This document shows, one piece after another, positions 49,804-57,242 of a DNA stretch of 64,000 nt; within the stretch, counting starts at the first letter, position 1, and every line of letters begins with the position of its first letter. This stretch comes from Aquabacter sp. L1I39 (GTDB lineage Bacteria > Pseudomonadota > Alphaproteobacteria > Rhizobiales > Xanthobacteraceae): NCBI RefSeq assembly GCF_017742835.1, contig NZ_CP072392.1:4549597-4613596 (forward strand), in the 5' to 3' direction. The notes beneath the pieces were generated by a model. It did not search any database, was not told where the DNA came from, and saw nothing but the letters and a program-made list of their open reading frames with translations. The position numbers and the translations under genes are program-made.

Positions 49804-50883
49804 ATGACCACACGGCTCGCCATCATCGGAACGGGTCTGATGGGCGGCGGCATCGCCCTCGACGCGGCCCGCCACGGGCTTTCCGTCCAGGTCTATGATG
49901 CCCGCCCAGAAGGGCCGGACGCCCTCAAGAGCCGCGCCGCCGGGGTCTATGCCCGCTGGGTAAAGAACGGTCGCATGAGCGAAGCGGACGCCTCGGCCGC
50001 GCTCGACCGGCTTCGCCCGGCAGCGAATCTCTCCGATTTGTCCGGGGCGGATCTCGTGATCGAGGCGGTGTTCGAGGACCTCAAGGTCAAGCGCGACCTG
50101 TTCGCGACGCTGGAGCCGCATCTGGGGCCTGATACGGTGCTGGCCACCAATACCAGCGCGCTGAAGGTGGGAGCTTTGTCGGACGGCTTCAGCTTTTCCG
50201 ATCGCTTTTTGGGCCTGCATTATTTCAGCCCGGCGGAAGTCTCCCCGCTGGTCGAGGTCGTGCGCTCCGAACGCACCAGCGGACGCACCCTGGAGCGGGC
50301 GATGGCCTTCCTGAAGGAAACCCGCCGTACGGCGCTGCCTTGTGCCGACCGGCCGGGCTTTGCCATCAACCGCTTCTTCTGCCCCTATTACAATGAGGCG
50401 ACCCGCCTCGTGGAGGAGCGCATCGCAGGCCCCGCCGATGTGGACTTCGTGGCGCGGGAGCGCATTGGCGCAGCCGCTGGCCCCTTCACGGTGATGAACC
50501 TCATCCGTCCGGCCGTGGCGGCTCATGCCCAGGCCAATCTGGTGCCGCTCGGTCCCTTCTACGTGCCCTCCCAATTGCTTCAGGACCAGGGACGCAGCGG
50601 CGCCGACTGGCCGGCGGACGCGCAGATGCCCGGGGCCGACCTGGATGCGGTGGAGCGCCGCCTGCTGGGCGCCCTCGCCGTGCCCGCCCTGGAACTTGCC
50701 GAGGAGCGGGTGGCCGTGCCCGCGGCGGTGGACCAGGGCGCGGTGATGGCACTGAAATTCCGGGAAGGCCCGTTCGCCCTCATGGCGCGGTATGGGCGCA
50801 AAGAGGTCGCTGCGGCGGTGCACGATGTGTGCGATCGCATGGGGCATCCTGAGCCGCGCCTGCCCGAGCCGCTGCCCGCCTGA
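49804..50883 (+). CDS. 3-hydroxyacyl-CoA dehydrogenase
   Basis: This 359-residue enzyme has the NAD loop IIGTGLMGGGIALDAARHG at residues 7-25, the catalytic-His segment LGLHYFSPAEVSPLVEVV, and the C-terminal domain with ADRPGFAINRFFCPYYNEA and a later AAAGPFTVMNLI. It should oxidise (S)-3-hydroxyacyl-CoA to 3-ketoacyl-CoA. It has no enoyl-CoA hydratase domain, unlike FadB-type proteins. It lies between the CoA transferase and thiolase genes, providing the step before thiolysis. The ATG at 49804 is preceded by GAGAGG. The C-terminal 80 residues diverge from typical family members. Confidence 0.88.
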   Translation: MTTRLAIIGTGLMGGGIALDAARHGLSVQVYDARPEGPDALKSRAAGVYARWVKNGRMSEADASAALDRLRPAANLSDLSGADLVIEAVFEDLKVKRDLFATLEPHLGPDTVLATNTSALKVGALSDGFSFSDRFLGLHYFSPAEVSPLVEVVRSERTSGRTLERAMAFLKETRRTALPCADRPGFAINRFFCPYYNEATRLVEERIAGPADVDFVARERIGAAAGPFTVMNLIRPAVAAHAQANLVPLGPFYVPSQLLQDQGRSGADWPADAQMPGADLDAVERRLLGALAVPALELAEERVAVPAAVDQGAVMALKFREGPFALMARYGRKEVAAAVHDVCDRMGHPEPRLPEPLPA

Positions 50884-50964
50884 TTCCGCCAAGCCGGCGC
50901 TTCCACACGCCGGGCATCTGAAACGCGGCGCGGCCCTTCCGGCCGACGCCAGGAGGAACCGCAC

Positions 50965-52149
50965 ATGAGCACCACCGACGTTTTCTTCCTGTCCGGCGCC
51001 CGCACCGCCATCGGCGATTTCGGCGGCGCGCTGAAAGACGTGCCTCCCACCGCGCTGGGCGCGCACGTGGCCAAGGCTGCCATCGCCCGCGCCGGCCTGG
51101 AGCCGTCTGACATGGACCAGACGGTGATGGGCAATGTCATCCATACCGAGCCCCGCGACATGTATCTCTCGCGCGTCGCGGCCATGGATGCGGGCGTGCC
51201 GAAGGAAACGCCGGCTTTGACCGTGAACCGCCTGTGCGGATCGGGCCTCCAGGCCATCATCAGCGCGGCGCAGATGGTGAAGCTGGGCGATGCCTCCGTC
51301 GCTCTTGCCGGCGGCGCCGAGTGCATGAGCCGCAGCGGCTACCTGATGCCCGGCGCCCGCTGGGGGCAGAAGATGGGCAATCTCGGCCTCGTGGACATGA
51401 TGGTGGGCGCGCTCAGCGATCCCTTCGGCAATGGCCATATGGGCATCACCGCTGAGAACATCTCCGAGCGCTACGGCGTCGACCGCCCCGCCCAGGACGA
51501 GGCCGCGCTGGAAAGCCACCGCCGCGCCGCGGCCGCCATTGCCGCTGGACTCTTCAAGGAGCAGATCGTCCCCTACGAGATCGCCTCGCGGAAGGGGCCG
51601 ATCAGCTTCGACACCGACGAGCACGTGCGCGGTGACGTGACCGCCGCCGATCTCGCCAAGCTGCGCGCCGTGTTCAAGAAGGACGGCACGGTTACCGCCG
51701 GCAATGCGTCCGGCATCAATGACGGTGCCGCCGCCGTGGTGATCGCGTCCGGCGAAGCGGTCAAGGCACGCGGGCTGACCCCCATGGCGCGCCTCGTCTC
51801 CTATGGCCTTGCGGGCGTTGATCCCTCCGAGATGGGCATGGGCCCGGTGCCGGCCGTGAAGACCGCCTTGGAGCGGGCGGGCCTGTCGGTGGCCGATATC
51901 GACGTAATCGAATCCAACGAGGCCTTCGCCGCCCAGGCCTGCGCGGTCAGCCGCGCCCTCGGCTTCGATCCAGCCAAGGTCAACCCCAATGGCGGCGCCA
52001 TCGCGCTCGGCCATCCGGTGGGCGCGACGGGCGCTATTCTCACCGTGAAGACCATCTATGAGCTCAAGCGGACCGGCGGCCGCTACGGCCTCATCACCAT
52101 GTGCATCGGTGGTGGCCAGGGCATTGCCATGATCATCGAGCGCCAGTGA
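50965..52149 (+). CDS. Acetyl-CoA C-acyltransferase (thiolase)
   Basis: This 394-residue thiolase has the nucleophile Cys91 in VNRLCGSGLQAI, the His motif NEAFAAQACAV, GGAIALGHPVGATGAI and the second cysteine in MCIGGGQGIAM. It cleaves 3-ketoacyl-CoA with CoA to acetyl-CoA plus a shortened acyl-CoA, or runs in reverse. AGGAGG lies about seven bases upstream of the ATG. It is the last gene of the TetR-linked cluster and is followed by a hairpin with a T-rich tail. Substrate length cannot be read from the sequence. Confidence 0.93.
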   Translation: MSTTDVFFLSGARTAIGDFGGALKDVPPTALGAHVAKAAIARAGLEPSDMDQTVMGNVIHTEPRDMYLSRVAAMDAGVPKETPALTVNRLCGSGLQAIISAAQMVKLGDASVALAGGAECMSRSGYLMPGARWGQKMGNLGLVDMMVGALSDPFGNGHMGITAENISERYGVDRPAQDEAALESHRRAAAAIAAGLFKEQIVPYEIASRKGPISFDTDEHVRGDVTAADLAKLRAVFKKDGTVTAGNASGINDGAAAVVIASGEAVKARGLTPMARLVSYGLAGVDPSEMGMGPVPAVKTALERAGLSVADIDVIESNEAFAAQACAVSRALGFDPAKVNPNGGAIALGHPVGATGAILTVKTIYELKRTGGRYGLITMCIGGGQGIAMIIERQ

Positions 52150-52153
52150 GAAA

Positions 52154-52210
52154 AAGACAGGGGCCCCCTGGTCGCTCACCCAGCCCCACGGGGCCCTCAG
52201 TCTTGTTTTG
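52154..52210 (+). terminator. Terminator after the thiolase gene
   Basis: AAGACAGGGGCCCC (from 52154) pairs imperfectly with GGGGCCCTCAGTCTT (up to 52204), followed by GTTTTG. The long interrupted stem ends the acyl-CoA operon 5 bp after the thiolase stop. Confidence 0.65.
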
Positions 52211-52383
52211 CTGCCGGAAGTATGGGGGTGCGTGATGTGGCTTGCCGTCCCCGCACTTCGCGGTGCGGGGCGCCTCTTTTGCCTTTCACTGTGTTTCAAC
52301 CAGATCCGATCAGGTTCTAGAGTGAAGCGTGATTCGCGCGGGGCAAGGCATCCCGCGTTTGGCAGGCATGGGGCGGAAGCGGC

Positions 52384-54900
52384 ATGGTCGAGTGGTGCAA
52401 CGGCGGAGGCATGGCGGAGCTTTGCCGCCAAACCGGCGCGCCTGGCGCCCAGGCGGTTCGCCGCTCGTCACGCCTGTCCATTTCCTCCGGCATCCTGACG
52501 CGGCCTCTCGCCGCCGCCGCTCTTTGCACGCCTGCCTTGATTGCGGCGGTACCCGCGCAAGCCGCGCCGCTGCTGGACGTGGTTTCGGGCAGCGTCAGTC
52601 CCTTCGCTCTGGTCGCCGCCTCCGCGTCGCTGGCTGCCGTGGGCATGGGGGTGGCCTGTGCGATCCGGAGCCGGGCCGCCGCGCGGACCCGTAGGGCGAG
52701 TGCGCGCGCCCTCACGCTTGCCCGCGCAGATTCGATGTCCCTCGCCGCACTGCTGGGGGCCGGTACCGATGGGGCGGCCATCTGGCTCGGAGGCACAGAG
52801 CCGCCTTTGCTGATGGGCGCCGCCGGATGCCTGCAGACGCTCGCCGCTCCGGTCGCGGGAGACGTTCCGGACCTGTCTTTGTGGCTGGGGTCCGGGGTAG
52901 CCGAGAGCCTTGCGGACCCTCTGTCCGGTCTGTTTCAGCGCGATGAGCCATTCTTGCGCGACGTCGCGGTCGCCGGTGTCATGATGTGCGTCGAAGGCAA
53001 GGCCGTGGCCGGAAATCGCGTCGTCACCACGCGCCGGCTCAGCGCATCCGAGGCTGGTGCGGTCTCGACCGTCCCGTTCCAGGACCTGTTCCGCGCCTCC
53101 ACCTTGCCGGTCTGGCAGCGGGATCTTGAGGGGCGTCTGGTGCGCGTCAATCCGGCGTTCGCAGCGGCTGTGGGCGGGGCCAGTCCCGAGGACGTCTGCA
53201 CCAAGGGCCTGGAACTGCTCGACCAGCCCGCTCGCGAGGCGTCTGCCGCCGCGCGGCGCAAGGGCGAGCCCTATCAGGCGCGGGTGCGCGTGGTGGCCGG
53301 CGGGCGCCGGCAGATCCTGGATGTGCTGGAAGTACCCGGCCCGCAGGGGAGCGCGGGCCTGGCGGTGGATGCCACCGCCGCCGAGGCGTTGCGCGGCGAG
53401 ATCGAGCGCACCATCGCCGCCCATCGCCGCACGCTCGACCAATTGGCCACGGCGGTCGCCATGTTCGGACCCGACGAGCGCCTCCAGTTCCACAATTCCG
53501 CCTATGAGCGCCTGTTCGAGCTCGACCCGACCTTTTTGGACGAGCGCCCCACCGAGAGCGAGATCCTGGAGCGCATGCGCCTCGCCCGCCGGGTGCCCGA
53601 GCAGGCGGATTTCCGCGCCTGGCGCGAACATCTGCGCGAGGCCTATCGCGCCATCGAGCCGGTGCACGATTGGTGGCATCTGCCCGGCGGCCAGATGCTG
53701 CGCGTGGTGGCGACCCCCAATGCCGAGGGCGGCGTCACCTATCTGTTCGAGGACCTGTCCGAGCGCATCTCGCTGGAGAGCCGGTACAACAGCCTCATTC
53801 GCATCCAGGGCGAGACGCTGGACGGCCTCGCCGAAGCGGTGGCGGTGTTCGGCTCCGATGGACGCCTGCGGCTCTACAACCAGGCTTTCCTGGCTTTGTG
53901 GTCGCTCAGCGCCCAGGCGCTGGGCGAGCGGCCTCATATCGATGCGGTGGCCGCCATGTGTCGGCCGCTCTATGGGGAAACAGGCACCTGGGCCCGCATC
54001 CGCTCCGTCATCACCGCCATCGAGCATCGCCGGGGTGAGCAATTGCGCCTGGAGCGGGCGGATGGGCGGGTGCTGGACGGCGCCGCGCAGCCGCTTCCCG
54101 ATGGCGGCACCATGGTCACCTTCCGGGATGTCACTGACAGCGTGAAGGTGGAGCGCGCGCTCATCGAGCGGAACGAGGCGCTGGAAGCCGCGGACGTGCT
54201 GAAGAACGCCTTTGTGGGGCATGTCTCCTATCATCTGCGCACGCCGCTCAATACGCTCATCGGCTATGCCCATATGCTGGGCGAGACCGCCATTGGTCCC
54301 CTGAACGACCGACAGCGCGAATTCCTCGATCACGTGCGGCAGTCGTCCGACACGCTGCGTGCCCTGATCGACGACATTCTCGACCTCGCCACCATCGATG
54401 CGGGTGCCATGGCGCTTGATCTTGGCGAGGTGGATGTGCGCGGCACCCTGGAAGGGGTGGCCGAGGCTGTGCGCGATCTGCTTGAGCAGGTGGGCGTCGC
54501 CTTGCGCATCGAGGCGCCGGCCGATGTGGGGCACTTCGTTGCCGACGGGCGGCGCGTGCGGCAGATCTTGTTCAATCTCCTGTCCAATGCCATTGCCGCC
54601 TCGCCCTCCGGCAGCACGGTGGTGCTCAGCGCCGAGCGTCGACCGGATGCCGTGGTGCTCAAGGTGCGTGACGAAGGGACGGGCATCTCGCCAGAGCTGA
54701 CCGATCGCCTGTTCGATCGTTTCGAGACTGGGCCTTCCGCCGGCGGGCGGGGGGGCGTGGGGCTTGGTCTGTCCATCGTGCGATCCTTCATGACGCTGCA
54801 CGGTGGGACCGTCACACTCCAGCCCGCGCCCAGCGGCGGCACCCTTGCCGCCTGTTTCTTTCCGCTTGATGCCCCCCGACGCAGCGAGGCCGCCGCATGA
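52384..54900 (+). CDS. divL: DivL-like PAS-domain kinase homologue with Tyr in the H-box
   Basis: This protein of about 838 residues has two hydrophobic segments near 40-62 and 72-94 and several PAS domains (about 225-335, 345-460 and 470-590). A HisKA helix carries the motif FVGHVSYHLRTPLNTLIGY, and a HATPase_c domain follows (ILFNLLSNAIAASP, VRDEGTGISPE, GVGLGLSIVRSFM). The canonical phospho-acceptor His is Tyr616, as in DivL, and the next residue is His617. DivL is a membrane-bound pseudokinase that regulates CckA in the alphaproteobacterial cell cycle. The position directly upstream of tsaE matches divL in other Rhizobiales. The start is uncertain (52384 or 52411). Confidence 0.8.
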   Translation: MVEWCNGGGMAELCRQTGAPGAQAVRRSSRLSISSGILTRPLAAAALCTPALIAAVPAQAAPLLDVVSGSVSPFALVAASASLAAVGMGVACAIRSRAAARTRRASARALTLARADSMSLAALLGAGTDGAAIWLGGTEPPLLMGAAGCLQTLAAPVAGDVPDLSLWLGSGVAESLADPLSGLFQRDEPFLRDVAVAGVMMCVEGKAVAGNRVVTTRRLSASEAGAVSTVPFQDLFRASTLPVWQRDLEGRLVRVNPAFAAAVGGASPEDVCTKGLELLDQPAREASAAARRKGEPYQARVRVVAGGRRQILDVLEVPGPQGSAGLAVDATAAEALRGEIERTIAAHRRTLDQLATAVAMFGPDERLQFHNSAYERLFELDPTFLDERPTESEILERMRLARRVPEQADFRAWREHLREAYRAIEPVHDWWHLPGGQMLRVVATPNAEGGVTYLFEDLSERISLESRYNSLIRIQGETLDGLAEAVAVFGSDGRLRLYNQAFLALWSLSAQALGERPHIDAVAAMCRPLYGETGTWARIRSVITAIEHRRGEQLRLERADGRVLDGAAQPLPDGGTMVTFRDVTDSVKVERALIERNEALEAADVLKNAFVGHVSYHLRTPLNTLIGYAHMLGETAIGPLNDRQREFLDHVRQSSDTLRALIDDILDLATIDAGAMALDLGEVDVRGTLEGVAEAVRDLLEQVGVALRIEAPADVGHFVADGRRVRQILFNLLSNAIAASPSGSTVVLSAERRPDAVVLKVRDEGTGISPELTDRLFDRFETGPSAGGRGGVGLGLSIVRSFMTLHGGTVTLQPAPSGGTLAACFFPLDAPRRSEAAA

Positions 54901-56462
54901 CCGGTTCCATGTCCCGCCTCGACGATGCATCCGACGGCGGCTCTGGTACCTTTGCGCTGGACCTGCCGGGGCTATTCGCCACCCAGCAGATGGCCGCGAT
55001 GCTGGCGCCCTGGCTCGCGGCAGGGGATGTTGTGGCCCTCACGGGTGATCTCGGCGCAGGCAAGTCCGCCTTTGCCCGCGAGCTGATCCGGGTGCTGGCT
55101 GGGGATCCGGCTCTTGAGGTTCCAAGCCCCACCTTTTCACTGGTGGTCTCCTACGACCTGCCTCGCGCCAAGGTTCTGCATGCCGACCTCTATCGGCTGG
55201 AAGAACAGGAGGAGCTGGAAGAGATCGGTTGGGAGGAACTGACCGACGGGGCCATCGTGCTGGTAGAGTGGCCGGAGCGGGCGCCCGCCTATCTGCCCGC
55301 CGATCGCCTCACCATCCTGCTGACGCTGGCGCCCGAGCTGGGGCCAGAAGGGCGCCGGGCGCAATTGATCGGCACCGGCGCCTTCGCTGAGCGGCTCGAC
55401 CGGCTGCACGCTTCGGAGCTCCTGATCGAATCCAGCGGCTTTGCCGAGGCCGAGCGGCGCTATATGCAGGGGGATGCCTCCTCGCGCTCCTATGCCCGCT
55501 TGGTCCTGCCGGACCGATCGGCGGTGCTCATGAACGCCCCCCGCCGGCCCGACGGCCCGCCGGTGCGGCGGGGGCTGCCCTATAGCCGCATCGCCCATCT
55601 CGCCGAGGATGTGCGGGCTTTCGTGGCAGTGGCCCGGGGGCTGAAGGCCGCCGGCTTCTCCGCTCCGGAGATCTACTCCGCCGATCTTGAACGCGGCCTG
55701 CTCATCCTAGAGGATTTCGGCGACGAGGGCGTACTGGAGGGCCACCCCCCGGAGCCCATCAAGGCCCGCTACGAGGCTGCGGTGGAGGTGCTCGCGGCGC
55801 TTCATTCCAAGCGCCTGCCCAGCATCCTGCACATCGCGCCCCAGAGTGAATATGTGCTGCCCACCTACGGCATTGAGGCTTTCCAGATCGAGCTCGAACT
55901 GATGCTGGACTGGTACTTGCCCTATCGTAACGTCATGGTCGACCAGGTGGTGCGGGACGAGTTCACCATGCTCTGGCGCAATGCCCTGGCGCCGGTGCTG
56001 TCTGAGCCGCAGACCTGGGTGCTGCGGGATTATCACTCCCCCAACCTCATCTGGCTGGAGGGCCGCGCGGGCCTGAACCGGGTGGGATTGATCGACTTCC
56101 AGGACGCGGTCCTGGGCCCGGCCGCCTATGACGTGGTCTCGCTCGCGCAGGATGCGCGCGTCGATGTCTCGGAGAGCCTCGAACTGGCGCTGGTCGGCCA
56201 CTACGTGAAGCTGCGCCGCGAGGCCGATCCCGCGTTCGACGCCCGCGCCTTTGCCCATCTCTATGCCTTGATGGGTGCCCAACGCGCCACGAAGATTCTC
56301 GGGATTTTTACCCGGCTGAAGCTTCGCGACGACAAACCGCAATATTTGCGTCACCTTCCCCGGATTAGGCGGTATCTGGCGCGGTGCCTCGGCCACCAGG
56401 AACTGGGTTCGCTGCGCATGTGGTACGAGGCAGTCCTGCCATCGAAGGAATTCCAGACGTGA
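54897..56462 (+). CDS. tsaE-amgK: Fusion of TsaE (tRNA t6A ATPase) and AmgK-like amino-sugar kinase
   Basis: This 521-residue two-domain protein combines two functions. Residues about 20-165 are TsaE: P-loop GDLGAGKSAFARELIR at 50-65, PSPTFSLVVSYDL, and LHADLYRLEEQEELEEIGWE, the ATPase needed with TsaB/TsaD for threonylcarbamoyladenosine in tRNA. Residues about 180-521 are an APH-fold kinase of the AmgK type (DASSRSYARLVL, WVLRDYHSPNLIWL with Asp and Asn, LIDFQDAVLGPAAYDVVSL), which phosphorylates MurNAc/GlcNAc at C1 in cell-wall recycling. It overlaps the divL stop (ATGA) and is followed by murU as GTGA. Confidence 0.9.
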   Translation: MTGSMSRLDDASDGGSGTFALDLPGLFATQQMAAMLAPWLAAGDVVALTGDLGAGKSAFARELIRVLAGDPALEVPSPTFSLVVSYDLPRAKVLHADLYRLEEQEELEEIGWEELTDGAIVLVEWPERAPAYLPADRLTILLTLAPELGPEGRRAQLIGTGAFAERLDRLHASELLIESSGFAEAERRYMQGDASSRSYARLVLPDRSAVLMNAPRRPDGPPVRRGLPYSRIAHLAEDVRAFVAVARGLKAAGFSAPEIYSADLERGLLILEDFGDEGVLEGHPPEPIKARYEAAVEVLAALHSKRLPSILHIAPQSEYVLPTYGIEAFQIELELMLDWYLPYRNVMVDQVVRDEFTMLWRNALAPVLSEPQTWVLRDYHSPNLIWLEGRAGLNRVGLIDFQDAVLGPAAYDVVSLAQDARVDVSESLELALVGHYVKLRREADPAFDARAFAHLYALMGAQRATKILGIFTRLKLRDDKPQYLRHLPRIRRYLARCLGHQELGSLRMWYEAVLPSKEFQT

Positions 56463-57181
56463 CCAAATTGCGTAAGGCCATGGTGTTGGCGGCAGGTCTC
56501 GGCACCCGCATGCGTCCGTTGACCGACACCCGGCCCAAGCCCCTGGTCGAGGTGAATGGCCGCGCCCTGATCGACCATGTGCTCGATCGGCTGGCGGAGG
56601 TCGAGGTAGAGGAGGCGGTGGTCAATCTGCACCACCATGCCGACCTGCTGGAGGCCCATCTCAAGGCCCGCACCGCGCCGCCGCGCATCGTGCTGAGTGA
56701 TGAGCGGGACGCACTGCTTGAGACCGGAGGGGGCGTGCGCCGGGCGCTTTCCCATTTCGGAGCGGCGCCCTTCTTCGCCATCAATTCGGACACCATCTGG
56801 ATCGAGGGCATGCGGCCCAATCTCGCCCGCATGGAAACCGTGTTCGATCCCGAGCGTATGGATGTCCTGCTGCTTCTGGCCTCGTCCGCTTTGTCCATTG
56901 GCTATGATGGCCCCGGCGATTTCCTGATGGATGCGGAAGGGCGCTTGACGCGTCGGCCGGAGCGGGTCATGGCGCCCTTCGTCTATGCCGGGGCCGCCAT
57001 CCTGAAGCCCAGTCTCTTCGCTGACGCACCGGACGGCGCCTTCTCGCTGAACCGCATTTTCGACCAGGCGCGAGAGGCGGGCCGCCTGTTCGGCATCCGC
57101 CTGGAGGGCATCTGGATGCATGTGGGGACACCGGACGCCATCGCGGCTGCGGAGGAAGCCATCCGACGCTCCAGCGACTAA
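56459..57181 (+). CDS. murU: MurU-like nucleotidyltransferase
   Basis: This 240-residue GT-A nucleotidyltransferase begins (V)TKLRKAMVLAAGLGTRMRP, the GxGTRxxP signature, and has LTDTRPKPLVEVNGRALIDH with the conserved Lys, and FFAINSDTIWIEGM for metal and substrate. With the AmgK domain it forms the anabolic recycling route that makes UDP-MurNAc from MurNAc-1-phosphate. The start is GTG at 56459, overlapping the previous stop as GTGA; the ATG eight codons later would remove residues before the signature. The overlap supports a shared transcript and stoichiometric production with AmgK. Confidence 0.88.
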   Translation: MTKLRKAMVLAAGLGTRMRPLTDTRPKPLVEVNGRALIDHVLDRLAEVEVEEAVVNLHHHADLLEAHLKARTAPPRIVLSDERDALLETGGGVRRALSHFGAAPFFAINSDTIWIEGMRPNLARMETVFDPERMDVLLLLASSALSIGYDGPGDFLMDAEGRLTRRPERVMAPFVYAGAAILKPSLFADAPDGAFSLNRIFDQAREAGRLFGIRLEGIWMHVGTPDAIAAAEEAIRRSSD

Positions 57182-57242
57182 GGTGCGCCCGGGATCTGGG
57201 CCGGCTGGCCTGGTCCGAACACGTCCTCGGAGGTGAGCGCCC

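Noticed and set aside
49465..52431. 988-codon minus-strand frame across scoB, 3-hydroxyacyl-CoA dehydrogenase and thiolase
   Set aside because: The plus strand encodes three recognisable enzymes with start signals; the antisense frame is a GC-skew artefact without known domains.
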